This document shows positions 9,393 to 18,615 of a stretch of 64,000 nucleotides of DNA, in pieces. The translations under genes were made by a program, and so were the position numbers. This DNA is from Enterobacteriaceae bacterium LSJC7. Its GTDB lineage: Bacteria; Pseudomonadota; Gammaproteobacteria; Enterobacterales; Enterobacteriaceae. Where the stretch lies: contig AMFN01000002.1 of NCBI GenBank assembly GCA_000302695.1, forward strand, positions 1,094,677 to 1,158,676, written 5' to 3'. The notes below the pieces were generated by a model that was not told the DNA's origin, made no database searches, and saw nothing but the letters and a program-made list of their open reading frames with translations. Position 1 is the stretch's first letter; every line of letters starts with the position of its first letter.

Positions 9393-10156
9393 CGACATTT
9401 TTTAAAACCGTGGCGCTGAATGCGAAAATAAAGCAGCATGTTGCTACAGCGCTGAGTCGCAGTGAGCATCGAAAGCCCCATCGTTCATCATTGCCACGTC
9501 CGTCATCGGCGTAGCCTGGCTGTCAGGCCGCCCGTATGTCGTGTAGCCAGCGGCCTCTCATGGCGCTGCGCTGTGATTTTCTCTTAGCGACAGAAACCAT
9601 TATTTCTGTATTATCGCTGACGCCCAGGCATAGCGTCGCGTTAATTTTTATATTGTGAATATCACAGACTATGTTTGCGTAATGTGAAAAAATTAACGAT
9701 TTATAAACTCAGTTTGTCATTTTATCTTAGCGGGCACATCATATTTTTTACAGATGGATGCGTATTGGCCTGAGAGAGAGGCGAGTGTCTGGGTGTATAA
9801 CGTGTTCATTTCATAAGCCATGCGTAATTTGTTAGTCACAATAAATGCGTTTTACTAAAGCATCACGACGTTATCCACCGAAGCGGATTGTTTAGAAGAA
9901 TACATTTAAGTTTTTTCCACTTTTGCCTATAGCAATAGAAATGCCTGTATTTTAAACAATGCCGCCTCATGTTCGATTAATGAAGCTTTACTTTTACCGG
10001 GTGGCGTTATTTTTGAGTATGGCTAATTGACTGTTTTTCATAACTTTACGCCGTAATTACATTAACAGTAAACAGGTGGTCATAAAGTTGATAAATTACA
10101 GGGCACGCATTTATAATCGCCTCTTTTTTTAAGCCCAGGGGCGCCGGAGATGAGTA
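9393..10156. other. Long AT-rich intergenic stretch without a recognised gene
   Basis: This gap of about 760 bp between the HEPN gene and the diguanylate cyclase holds no reading frame I can support. The first 250 bp have average composition; the remainder is AT-rich, with many short A/T runs. The end provides the GGAG ribosome-binding site and the GTG of the cyclase, plus a tiny ATG-AGT-AGT-GAG-TAA frame just before it. It probably contains the cyclase promoter, but I cannot point to secure -35/-10 boxes. Confidence 0.4.
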
Positions 10157-11722
10157 GTGAGTAATTCGAGAAAGCGACAGGTCAGTTTTAGCCGAACGTT
10201 GAATTTAAGCTTTTTGTTAATATTTTTGATGTTTATTGTTTTCTGTTTTTTTATCGCTCAGAAACAAATGGATGACATCCGAAAATCTTATCATAAAGTT
10301 AACAATGCCTCGGTCTATAACGTTGCGCGTGGTCAGACTGAAAAATCGCTGAGAATGATGGAACACTCGCTCACGTCGTTGTCCAAAGTACTCACAAAAG
10401 ATGGCAGCCTTGACTCGCTTCAGAGCGTTAACGATGAAGTGTTTAAGGATTATCTGCTGCGCGCATTGTCGCTGCTGTCTGGTATCGCCAATATTTCGAT
10501 TATAGATAAAAACGATGAAATTCTGACGATACCGTCTCACTTCTCCAGCCATGAAGGGCAAGGCGTGGCGCTGCGCGAGCTTCCCTGGTACATCAAAGAT
10601 GCCTCCTCGTTTTCATCTGTGACATACAGCGAACCTTATCTCGATGAGTATGCCGGTTACCGTAAAGTCAACATCTCAAGCCCTATTTACGACAAGAAAG
10701 CCACGATGTCTGCGATTCTCTCGTTCGAGATTGATATCAAACAATTAGGGCACGCGTTGCGTCAAAAAGTCACGCCACTGGAAGGCGAGTCCTTTGTGGT
10801 TACACGCAAAGGCCATGTTGTTATTCACCCGGACCCGTCACTGAAAAATGAAATTCTGCTCCCTGAAGATGTCGTCTCAAAAATGCGCAACGCAGCGGGA
10901 ATGATTTATGACGAAGAACAGAACAATTATTACTACTACTACTCCTACACCAACCCGGACTGGTTATTTATTTACAAAGTAGATGAAGCCACCCTCGACG
11001 CAATTGTGTGGGAAGAAAGCGCTAAGGTTATCTATGCCCTGGCTATTTCGGTTGGCATGATCATTATTTGCTGGTTCCTGGTACAGTCGGTAATGAAAAA
11101 CATGTTTATGCGCGTTATCTCCAGCATCAACTCCGGCATGCCGTTTAACGCAACAGAAGAGGTCATGGCGCAGGAGCTCATCAACAATAGCCAAAAAGTA
11201 GAGACATTTCGTAAACAATCCACCACCGATGAACTCACCGGCTTACTTAACCGGCGCGCATTCGATGAAAAACTGGCGCAAAACGTTATCTCCAAAAAAC
11301 CGTTTTGCCTCGCGATGATCGATATTGATAACTTTAAATCCCTCAACGATACCTACGGCCATATTTTCGGCGATATTGTACTGCGCAAAGTGGCAGAAGA
11401 AGGGATGAAGGTAGTTGAATTTAGCGGCGCGCTTCTGTTTCGCTATGGCGGCGAAGAGATGGCCATTATTTTTGAAAGTGACGATCCTGAGTGGGCTGAA
11501 GAACAGCTTAACGAGTGGCGCGTTGCGGTTGAAGAACACACCTGGCGTGAGAAGGGGCTGCAAGTTACGTTCAGCGCTGGTATGGGTAGCTGGGAGCGTG
11601 AAGATCCAGAAGCCTTTATCGCCCGCATCGACGGCCTGTTATATGAAGCCAAACATCAGGGTAAAAACCGGGTGATTTGTGCGCCGCGCGAAGACGATGT
11701 AGCTACCAGCGAAAGCGTATAA
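10157..11722 (+). CDS. Membrane diguanylate cyclase with periplasmic sensor domain
   Basis: This 521-residue protein has a first transmembrane helix at about residues 16-36 and a periplasmic CACHE-like sensor of about 240 residues. A second helix (ALAISVGMIIICWFLV) lies near residues 295-312, and a C-terminal GGDEF domain at about 355-512. The domain opens with TDELTGLLNRRAFDE and carries GGEEM at 431-435, a variant of GGEEF that keeps the catalytic Gly-Gly-Glu-Glu. The RxxD inhibitory site expected five residues before it is absent, reading FSGA. The protein should make cyclic di-GMP in response to an extracytoplasmic signal. The start is GTG with GGAG upstream. A GAAA-loop hairpin follows the stop. 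Confidence 0.9.
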   Translation: MSNSRKRQVSFSRTLNLSFLLIFLMFIVFCFFIAQKQMDDIRKSYHKVNNASVYNVARGQTEKSLRMMEHSLTSLSKVLTKDGSLDSLQSVNDEVFKDYLLRALSLLSGIANISIIDKNDEILTIPSHFSSHEGQGVALRELPWYIKDASSFSSVTYSEPYLDEYAGYRKVNISSPIYDKKATMSAILSFEIDIKQLGHALRQKVTPLEGESFVVTRKGHVVIHPDPSLKNEILLPEDVVSKMRNAAGMIYDEEQNNYYYYYSYTNPDWLFIYKVDEATLDAIVWEESAKVIYALAISVGMIIICWFLVQSVMKNMFMRVISSINSGMPFNATEEVMAQELINNSQKVETFRKQSTTDELTGLLNRRAFDEKLAQNVISKKPFCLAMIDIDNFKSLNDTYGHIFGDIVLRKVAEEGMKVVEFSGALLFRYGGEEMAIIFESDDPEWAEEQLNEWRVAVEEHTWREKGLQVTFSAGMGSWEREDPEAFIARIDGLLYEAKHQGKNRVICAPREDDVATSESV

Positions 11723-11730
11723 TCTCAACA

Positions 11731-11750
11731 GGCGCAGTGAAAACTGCGCC
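11731..11750 (+). terminator. Hairpin after the diguanylate cyclase gene
   Basis: GGCGCAGT and ACTGCGCC form an 8-bp stem with a GAAA tetraloop just after the cyclase stop. The T run is weak (TAACTTC). A second stem, TCAACCTCG/CGAGGTTGA, lies at 11826-11851 before the convergent gene. Confidence 0.5.
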
Positions 11751-11874
11751 TAACTTCAACCCCTGTCGTTCTGATCCTTTCCTGCTATCCCTCTGGATTT
11801 ATCCGGCCAGACTCATCGGCAACAGTCAACCTCGAACAAACCCGAGGTTGATCTCATCATTGCGCACCACCCGG

Positions 11875-12330
11875 TCAGCCATTGAGTGCTTCCTGGGGAA
11901 CATTACGAAAACTGATAGCCAGACGGTTATAGGCATTAATCAGCCCAATCGCCATCGTCAGATCAGCAAGCTCTTTTTGCGTGAACACGCAACAGGCCGC
12001 TTCAAAAGCCTCATCAGGGACATGCGTGTCAGCCACCCGGGTTACTACTTCAGCCCAGGCCAGGGCCGCTTTTTCGCGGGCACTGAACACATCCGACGCT
12101 TCTTCCCACACCTGCACTAACGCCAGTTTTACCGGGCTGAATCCCTGCTTAATTAAATCGCGGGTATGCATATCAAGGCAGAAGGCACAGCCATTAATCT
12201 GGCTGACCCGCAAATTGACAAGCTCAACCAGTGCGTGTTCCAGACCGCACTGACCAATATAGGCATAAACGCTACCATACGCTTTCACGCCCGCGGGTGA
12301 GGTTTTGGTGTAATCAATACGCTGAGTCAT
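11875..12330 (-). CDS. Carboxymuconolactone decarboxylase / AhpD-like protein
   Basis: This 151-residue protein carries the AhpD-like core NGCAFCLDMHTRD, with a CxxC pair (C48 and C51) followed by H55. That is the redox-active pattern of the CMD superfamily used in alkylhydroperoxidase activity. It starts with ATG at 12330 behind AGGAAAG and is transcribed divergently from a MocR-type regulator, which may control it. Many members are detoxification proteins induced by oxidative or electrophile stress; the actual substrate cannot be told here. Confidence 0.85.
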   Translation of the reverse strand: MTQRIDYTKTSPAGVKAYGSVYAYIGQCGLEHALVELVNLRVSQINGCAFCLDMHTRDLIKQGFSPVKLALVQVWEEASDVFSAREKAALAWAEVVTRVADTHVPDEAFEAACCVFTQKELADLTMAIGLINAYNRLAISFRNVPQEALNG

Positions 12331-12470
12331 TTATTGCTTTCCTGTTTACTGGAGTCAGAGTGAAGGGTAGCAGTTGCATGTTCAAAAAAAAGAACCAAAA
12401 ATGACGAATTAACCTGTACCAGGACACTCTCACTGCGCAGCTTTGCGTTCTGACCAAAAGGCTCCTCCGC

Positions 12471-13880
12471 ATGTCCTTAAACGCTTTGAAGATTAATCTC
12501 GATCGCTCTGCGCGCATGTCGTTATCAGAACAGATACGCACCACAATAGCCCAGGCAATCACCAGCGGTGTGCTTGCACCCGGTGCGCGGCTTCCTTCAT
12601 GGATAGATCTTGCGGTTCAGTTGGGGGTGTCACGTGGTACGGTGAAAACGGCGTATGAGCGCCTTGCTGATGCACAGCTGGTCACCTCGTCGCGCGCGAA
12701 AGGCACCTGCGTGGCGCAGTTTTTGCCTGCACGTCACCAGGTGTCAAAACATCCAGAGCCTGTTCCTGACTCTTCCTTGTATCAGAACTTCTTTCTGCCG
12801 ACTGGCGACTTTCAGATGGGGATCCCGGCCAGCGATGTCTTTCCGGTAACGATTTTTTCCCGGTTGTTTTCCGCTGCTGTCCGTGAACGGATGTCTGCAC
12901 GGCAGCACTATACCGACCCCAGGGGCGAAGCGGAGCTTAAGCGTGAGATAGCCGCCCAGCTGGTACTGGCCCGGGGCATCAAATGCCATCCTTCACAGCT
13001 ATTTATTACCACCGGTTTTACCGGGGCGCTGGGGACCATTCTGCATGCGCTCAATTTACAAGGGCGAAAGGCCTGGGTGGAAAACCCAGGCTTCCCTCCG
13101 GCACGCAACGCGCTGGAAATGGCGCAGTTATCTCTGGTTTGTGTGCCGGTGGACGATAACGGCATCAATGTGAGTTACGGCGTACAGCATGCTGAAGAGG
13201 CTGCACTGGCTCTGGTGACGCCGGGCCAGCAGGCTCCACTGGGTATGACCTTGTCCCTGGAGCGCCGCGGGCAGCTTCTGGCCTGGGCGGCAAAAAACCA
13301 GAGTTGGATAATCGAAGATGATTATCTCGGCGAGTTGCAGCTCAATCGCCGCGCTGCGCCGGCGTTATTTTCGATGGATGACGCCGGGCGGGTCATTTAT
13401 GTGGGAACGTTTAGCAAGACAATAAGCCCGGTTTTGCGCCTTGGCTTTATGGTGGTTCCCATGGCACTGGTGGATACCGTCTCCGATGTGGTCGCCAGCC
13501 TTTCGCCTGCTCCTGACCCGGCGCTGCAAATGGCGGTACAGGCATTTCTGCATGAAGGACATTTCCTGCGCCACCTGCGGAAAATGAAACGTACCTACAG
13601 CGCCCGAGGCGCTGAGTTGGTCGAACAGCTCAGGGCGCTGGGGTATGAGGCCAGTGTGAATGGGCTTTCTGTGCTCCTGCGTCTGGAAGACGGTGCGCAG
13701 GACCGTGAGATTGCTCGCAACGCCGGCTATTGCGGGCTTGCGCCATCACCACTTTCGGCCTGGTACAGCCCAGGTGTACCGCTACAGGCCGGGCTGTTGC
13801 TGGGGCTGGCGACCGCTAATGGTGAGCAAACCCGACAAGCATGTCTGAGGCTGGATGCGCTTATCCGCCGATTAACCTGA
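12471..13880 (+). CDS. MocR/PdxR-type regulator (GntR winged helix plus aminotransferase domain)
   Basis: This 469-residue protein has a GntR winged-helix domain at about residues 12-80 (LSEQIRTTIAQAITSGVLAPG, GVSRGTVKTAYERL). A linker connects it to a fold-type I aminotransferase domain from about residue 115 on. The PLP lysine is probably K316 in GTFSKTISPVLRLGF, and IIEDDY supplies the usual cofactor aspartate. MocR proteins sense PLP-linked ligands and often regulate a divergent neighbour, here the AhpD-like gene. The ligand is unknown. The ATG at 12471 lies behind GGCTCC, which is a weak ribosome-binding site. Confidence 0.9.
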   Translation: MSLNALKINLDRSARMSLSEQIRTTIAQAITSGVLAPGARLPSWIDLAVQLGVSRGTVKTAYERLADAQLVTSSRAKGTCVAQFLPARHQVSKHPEPVPDSSLYQNFFLPTGDFQMGIPASDVFPVTIFSRLFSAAVRERMSARQHYTDPRGEAELKREIAAQLVLARGIKCHPSQLFITTGFTGALGTILHALNLQGRKAWVENPGFPPARNALEMAQLSLVCVPVDDNGINVSYGVQHAEEAALALVTPGQQAPLGMTLSLERRGQLLAWAAKNQSWIIEDDYLGELQLNRRAAPALFSMDDAGRVIYVGTFSKTISPVLRLGFMVVPMALVDTVSDVVASLSPAPDPALQMAVQAFLHEGHFLRHLRKMKRTYSARGAELVEQLRALGYEASVNGLSVLLRLEDGAQDREIARNAGYCGLAPSPLSAWYSPGVPLQAGLLLGLATANGEQTRQACLRLDALIRRLT

Positions 13881-14058
13881 ATAGCAAAGCCGCAGACCAG
13901 CGTAATAATGCCGTTTTTCTGGCCCGGAAAAACCACCTTAAGTAAATATCAGCAGACCTGCTAATGGCCCACTAGAATCCAAAGGTGACCTTTTTCACGG
14001 GCCACCATTTCTGCAACATAAACTCTGGATATTCATTATTTGCCTGACTGAGGTTTTT

Positions 14059-15114
14059 ATGAATAAAGCAAAGCTATTACTTATTACTGCTGGTTTAATG
14101 GCTGCATCTGCAAGCGTATTTTCCGCGTCACCCGCGAATGATTCACCAACGTCTCAAAATCCATTTCTCGACCGGGATGTAAAGAAATTCATGGATGAGG
14201 TGGCGGCATCCACGAAAAAACCTTTATATGAGCTGAGTTACAGCGACGCAAGAAAAGTGCTGGCCGATGCTCAGGCGAAGCCGGTAAATAAGCCGGATGT
14301 TGACACACAGGATATTAGCCTGGCGCTTGGTGATGACCTTGGCGATGTAAAAGTGCGTATTACGCGCCCTAAAGATGCACAGGGCGATCTTCCGGTTCTT
14401 TTTTATGTTCATGGGGGAGGCTGGGTACTTGGAGATGAAAATACCCACGACAGGCTGCTGAGAGAGTTTACCGCAGGTGCACACATTGCGGTTGCCAGTA
14501 TCATCTACACGCCATCTCCTGAGGCGAAATATCCCAAACCCCTCAACCAGATTTATGCGTCTATTCAGGCACTTATCAAAGATGCGGATAAATACAAATT
14601 CTCCACCGATAAATATGCCATTGCTGGCGATAGCGTTGGGGGGAATATGGCGACTGCCGTTGCGATAATGAGCAAAGATAAGAAAGAGCCTAAGATTGGT
14701 TTGCAGGTTTTATTGTATCCGGTGACGAATGCCAACTTTGATGATGGCTCTTACAAGAGCTTTGCCGATGGCCCGTGGCTGACGAAGAAAGCAATGGAAT
14801 GGTTCTGGGATGCGTATGCGCCGGATAAAAGTAAACGTAGTGAGAAATTGGCCTCACCGTTACAGGCAAGTCTGGAAGAACTTTCAGGCCTTCCTGAAAC
14901 CTTCATTATTACCGACCAAAACGATGTGCTGCGTGATGAAGGTGAAGCCTACGCTCAAAAACTTATTGATGCAGGCGTCAAAGTCACGGCCGTTCGCTAT
15001 AACGGCACAACCCATGACTTTATGATGTTAAATGGTTTGGCAGATACCGCACCGACACGCGCTGCGGTGGCACAAACGATTGACGTGCTTAAAACGTATT
15101 ACGCAAAAGAATAA
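14059..15114 (+). CDS. Exported alpha/beta hydrolase, hormone-sensitive lipase family
   Basis: This 351-residue protein starts with a signal peptide (LLLITAGLMAASASVFSA) and then an alpha/beta hydrolase fold of the HSL/acetyl-esterase type. HGGGWVLGD at about 118 forms the oxyanion hole and GDSVGGNMA holds the nucleophile S192. The TTHDFMML stretch near the C terminus contains the likely catalytic His, and the acid is probably the Asp of ITDQNDVLRDEG. It should hydrolyse short-chain esters in the periplasm or outside the cell. The ATG follows TGAGG. It is more AT-rich than its neighbours, suggesting later acquisition. It appears monocistronic, with a GC-rich hairpin after the stop. Confidence 0.88.
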   Translation: MNKAKLLLITAGLMAASASVFSASPANDSPTSQNPFLDRDVKKFMDEVAASTKKPLYELSYSDARKVLADAQAKPVNKPDVDTQDISLALGDDLGDVKVRITRPKDAQGDLPVLFYVHGGGWVLGDENTHDRLLREFTAGAHIAVASIIYTPSPEAKYPKPLNQIYASIQALIKDADKYKFSTDKYAIAGDSVGGNMATAVAIMSKDKKEPKIGLQVLLYPVTNANFDDGSYKSFADGPWLTKKAMEWFWDAYAPDKSKRSEKLASPLQASLEELSGLPETFIITDQNDVLRDEGEAYAQKLIDAGVKVTAVRYNGTTHDFMMLNGLADTAPTRAAVAQTIDVLKTYYAKE

Positions 15115-15146
15115 CAAAATAGCTGTCTCTGGTTGTTACTGGTTAA

Positions 15147-15170
15147 TCCCCCCGGCTTATTGCCGGGGGA
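15147..15170 (+). terminator. GC-rich hairpin after the esterase gene
   Basis: CCCCCGGC and GCCGGGGG pair around a short TTATT loop about 35 bp beyond the esterase stop. There is no T run afterwards, so it is a probable but unproven terminator. Confidence 0.5.
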
Positions 15171-15338
15171 GTGTGACATTCTCCCGCCACCACAGCGCCT
15201 CTTAGGTTTCCCTGTCTGTGAGTAATGTAGAAAATCCCCAGTCCCCACAATTCTGGCAAGCGGCAGTGCGTTTTTATTGACCGCGTAACGTTAACGGAGT
15301 GTAATGGTATTGTCATACAAATAAAATAAGGACAGCCT

Positions 15339-16481
15339 GTGAACTCTCTCGCCAACATTACCTGTATTGAGGACATGCGTCAGGTCTACCGTCGCCGCGT
15401 ACCGCGTATGTTTGTGGATTACTGCGATTCCGGCTCCTGGAGCGAATCTACCTACCGGCACAACAGCGATGACTTTGCCAGCATCAAGTTTCGCCAGAAA
15501 GTGCTGGTCGATATGGCCGGGCGCTCGCTGACAACACACATGGCAGGCGAGCAGGTCACCATGCCCGTGGCTCTGGCCCCGACCGGGCTGATTGGCATGC
15601 AACATGCCGACGGTGAAATTCTCGCGGCCAGAGCCGCACAGAAGTTCGGCATCCCGTACATCATGTCGACCATGAGCATCTGTTCCATTGAGGACGTGGC
15701 AGCGGCCACCTCGCGCCCGTTCTGGTTCCAGCTGTATATGATGAAGGACCGTGACTTTATGGCTCGCCTCATTGAGCGCGCGAAAGCCGCACGCTGTAGC
15801 GCATTGGTGCTGACAGCCGATTTACAGGTCATGGGCCAGCGCCATAAAGATATCAAAAACGGCCTGTCAGCACCGCCGCGCCTGACCATTCCCAACATGC
15901 TTAACATGATAACCAAGCCGACCTGGGGACTGAACATGCTGAAAACCCAGCGCCGCAGTTTTGGCAATATCGTCGGCCATGTGAAGAACATCAGCGACAC
16001 CTCATCGCTCGCCGCCTGGACTGCGGAGCAATTTGACCCGCAGCTAAGCTGGCAGGATGTGGCCTGGGTGAAAGAACGCTGGGATGGCAAACTGATAATC
16101 AAGGGCATTATGGAAGTGGATGACGCGCTGCGGGCCGTCGAAGCGGGGGCCGATGCCATTGTGGTATCCAACCACGGTGGTCGGCAGCTTGACGGTGCAC
16201 CGTCCACTATTTCAGTGCTGGCAGAGATTGTGCAGGCGGTTGGCGATAAAACCGAGGTATTTATCGACAGCGGTATTCGCAGCGGCCAGGACGTACTGCG
16301 TGCTATCGCACTGGGGGCGAAAGGGACGTTGATTGGCCGTGCGTTTATCTATGGCTTAGGCGCTTACGGTGAGCAGGGCGTCCACAGAGTGCTGGAGATC
16401 CTGTATAAAGAGCTGGATGTCACCATGGCGTTTTGCGGGCACACCCGCTTGCAGGATGTGGACAGTTCGATACTGCGCTAA
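15339..16481 (+). CDS. FMN-dependent alpha-hydroxyacid dehydrogenase (LldD/glycolate oxidase family)
   Basis: This 380-residue protein shows the family landmarks: MPVALAPTG near residue 68, FWFQLYMMKDRDFM near residue 128, VIKGIM-like IIKGIMEVDDA near residue 250 and the active-site SNHGGRQLDG with catalytic H279. IDSGIRSG and LIGRAFIYGL near the C terminus bind the FMN phosphate. It oxidises a 2-hydroxyacid such as L-lactate, passing electrons to quinone or another acceptor. It is clearly diverged from E. coli LldD and has no lldP or lldR neighbour, so the natural substrate is uncertain. The start is GTG at 15339 behind ATAAGGAC. Confidence 0.88.
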   Translation: MNSLANITCIEDMRQVYRRRVPRMFVDYCDSGSWSESTYRHNSDDFASIKFRQKVLVDMAGRSLTTHMAGEQVTMPVALAPTGLIGMQHADGEILAARAAQKFGIPYIMSTMSICSIEDVAAATSRPFWFQLYMMKDRDFMARLIERAKAARCSALVLTADLQVMGQRHKDIKNGLSAPPRLTIPNMLNMITKPTWGLNMLKTQRRSFGNIVGHVKNISDTSSLAAWTAEQFDPQLSWQDVAWVKERWDGKLIIKGIMEVDDALRAVEAGADAIVVSNHGGRQLDGAPSTISVLAEIVQAVGDKTEVFIDSGIRSGQDVLRAIALGAKGTLIGRAFIYGLGAYGEQGVHRVLEILYKELDVTMAFCGHTRLQDVDSSILR

Positions 16482-16488
16482 CGCGCCC

Positions 16489-16507
16489 GCGCCCCGCGCA
16501 GGGGCGC
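16489..16507 (+). terminator. Hairpin after the hydroxyacid dehydrogenase gene
   Basis: GCGCCCC and GGGGCGC pair around a five-base loop, starting eight bases after the stop codon. No T run follows. Confidence 0.45.
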
Positions 16508-16582
16508 AATAGACCGACGCACATTATTTCATTGTGTTGAACACTCAAAATCGCCGATAGCCATGCTGGTAGTCAATTGCGC

Positions 16583-16687
16583 TTACTCGTTCAGGCAGTC
16601 CGCTTCATCTTCCAGAAGGGTTTTAATATTTCCATTAAGAAGCGAGTAATGCCCATTCTCCAGAACAATGTTGACAGGGATCTGCAT
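16583..16687 (-). CDS. Possible 34-residue small protein or gene remnant
   Basis: In the otherwise empty gap after ansP, the minus strand has an uninterrupted frame beginning MQIPVNIVLENGHYSLLNG and ending in EDEADCLNE. The amino-acid composition looks protein-like, with hydrophobic and acidic halves. An in-frame stop lies just upstream and the AAGGA sequence is too close to the ATG for a normal ribosome-binding site. This could therefore be the end of a decayed gene rather than a working small protein. No family is recognised. Confidence 0.3.
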   Translation of the reverse strand: MQIPVNIVLENGHYSLLNGNIKTLLEDEADCLNE

Positions 16688-16746
16688 TCCTTATGATTAT
16701 CAATTTTTTCAGTGTATTAACATTCCCGGCTATTACATTCTGACGC

Positions 16747-16775
16747 AAAAAAAAGCGCCCTCAGAGGGGCGCTTT
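16747..16775 (-). terminator. Rho-independent terminator of ansP
   Basis: Read on the minus strand, AAAGCGCCC pairs with GGGCGCTTT, and eight T residues follow. It lies about 20 bp after the ansP stop. Confidence 0.85.
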
Positions 16776-16795
16776 GGCGGCATCACGACCTGGAA

Positions 16796-18268
16796 TCAGT
16801 CTTTGTTTGAGGGCACCACGCCATCCCGGGGTGCCGTCTGTGCCACTTCGTGTACACGCTTGCGCACGCCGAACCAACCCAGGAACAGCAACAGTGCCAG
16901 TACCGGAATAGCAGCGATGGTGTAAGTACCATTAGGGTAGTCAAACGCCATCAGCACCAGTACCGACAGCAGGAACAGCAGCGTCAACCAGGAAGTGAAA
17001 GGCGCACCTGGCAGTTTAAAAGGCACGTCTGCTGCGTTGCCCTTTTTAATCTCCTGACGCAGGCGCAGCTGGCACACCATAATAAACGCCCAGGCCGAGA
17101 TAATGCCCAGTGCCGCAAGGTTAAGCACAATCTCGAACACGCGCGACGGCACCAGGTAGTTCAGGAACACGCCCACCACGTAGATGCCGATGGTGGCGAG
17201 GATCCCGGCGTAAGGCACATGGTTGCTGCTCATCTTCGACATAAACTTAGGCGCAGAGCCGCCCATCGACATTGAACGCAGGATACGCCCGGTAGAATAC
17301 AGCCCGGAGTTCAGGCTTGAGAGTGCCGCCGTCAGTACCACAATGTTCATAATACTGCCGACGTAAGGCACGCCAAGTTTTGAGAAGAAGGTCACAAACG
17401 GGCTTTGGCCTGGCTGATAGGCATTCCACGGCAGCAGCAGCACCAGCAGCAGCACGGAGCCAACGTAGAACAGGCCAATACGCCAGATAACGCTGTTAAT
17501 CGCCTTCGGTACGTTCTTCTCAGGATCCTTACATTCGCCCGCCGCCGTTCCTACCAGTTCGATAGAGGCAAAGGCGAAGACCACGCCCTGTATTAACACC
17601 AGCGCAGGCAGCAGACCATGCGGGAACAGGCCACCATTGTCGGTAATCAGGTGAAAACCCGTGGTGTTGCCATCGATAGGTTTACCCGTACCGAGGTACA
17701 CCGTACCCACCACCAGGAAGATAACAATGGCCAGCACTTTGATAAGCGCAAACCAGAACTCCATTTCGGCAAACCACTTCACGCCAATCATATTCATGGC
17801 GCCCACAATCACCAGCGCTCCCAGGGCAAAGACCCACTGAGGTACGTCACCAAACGTGCCCCAGTAGTGCATATAAAGAGCCACCGCGGTGATATCGACA
17901 ATACCGGTCATGGCCCAGTTCAGAAAGTACATCCAGCCTGCCACGTAAGAAGCTTTTTCACCGAGAAATTCACGGGCGTAGGAGACAAAGCTGCCGCTGG
18001 AAGGGCGGTGCAAAACCAGCTCACCGAGTGCGCGCAGAATAAAGAAGGAAAAGATACCGCAAACCAGATAAATCAGCGCCAGCGCGGGGCCTGCCGCCTG
18101 CAGGCGTGCACCAGCACCCAGGAACAAACCTGTACCAATAGCACCGCCGATGGCTATCATCTGCACATGGCGGTTACCCATAGCCCGGTTGTAGCCGGAG
18201 TCCTGGGCGTTAAGCCAGCGCCTTTTCGCGGCGTGACTATCGACCGTGTTTTCTTCTTTTGATTTCAT
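16796..18268 (-). CDS. ansP: L-asparagine permease AnsP
   Basis: This 490-residue inner-membrane amino-acid permease of the APC family is nearly identical in pattern to E. coli AnsP. The TM1 unwound segment reads AIGGAIGTGLFLGAG. It is followed by LGELVLHRPSSGSFVSYARE and FAFASIELVGTAAGE, and TGRILRSMSMGGSAP sits in a cytoplasmic loop. About twelve transmembrane helices are visible. It imports L-asparagine with protons. I chose the ATG at 18268, seven bases after AGGA; a longer frame to 18334 has no support. It is followed by a strong terminator. Confidence 0.93.
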   Translation of the reverse strand: MKSKEENTVDSHAAKRRWLNAQDSGYNRAMGNRHVQMIAIGGAIGTGLFLGAGARLQAAGPALALIYLVCGIFSFFILRALGELVLHRPSSGSFVSYAREFLGEKASYVAGWMYFLNWAMTGIVDITAVALYMHYWGTFGDVPQWVFALGALVIVGAMNMIGVKWFAEMEFWFALIKVLAIVIFLVVGTVYLGTGKPIDGNTTGFHLITDNGGLFPHGLLPALVLIQGVVFAFASIELVGTAAGECKDPEKNVPKAINSVIWRIGLFYVGSVLLLVLLLPWNAYQPGQSPFVTFFSKLGVPYVGSIMNIVVLTAALSSLNSGLYSTGRILRSMSMGGSAPKFMSKMSSNHVPYAGILATIGIYVVGVFLNYLVPSRVFEIVLNLAALGIISAWAFIMVCQLRLRQEIKKGNAADVPFKLPGAPFTSWLTLLFLLSVLVLMAFDYPNGTYTIAAIPVLALLLFLGWFGVRKRVHEVAQTAPRDGVVPSNKD

Positions 18269-18615
18269 TGAGTTTCCTTGAGTTCCTGTCCGAACCGGTG
18301 GCGCTTTGGCACATCCCTGGCATGCACGCACCAACCATGGTAGCTGCCGTAAGCGCAGGGGAAGCCCCCTGAGACGTTATGCTTTACGAATGAAGCAAAA
18401 TCTGGCGTTGAATCCTACCCGTAAACCGCTACTGACGCAAAACCTGCGGCGACTTACCTGGCATAAAGCTCGACTTTTTTCGGAAAATGTGCGCTGGATT
18501 GGTTAAAAACACTGCTTTTTGTGGTGATGTCAGGGTAATGGTGCGGGGTTATGGGAAATAATCAGAACAACAGGCAAGGGGGCGGGGCGCAGCGAAAGCG
18601 TGCCCCGCAGCACAA
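18269..18615. other. Gap between the nitroreductase gene and ansP
   Basis: This 347-bp stretch holds the ansP promoter region and, next to the nitroreductase stop, a GC-rich hairpin (GCGGGGC at 18582-18588 pairing with GCCCCGC at 18602-18608) that probably ends the upstream transcript. I see no gene in it. Confidence 0.45.

Noticed and set aside
17618-18262. 214-residue plus-strand frame antisense to ansP
   Set aside because: Composition is that of a transmembrane gene read backwards (His/Gln-rich), with no start signal.
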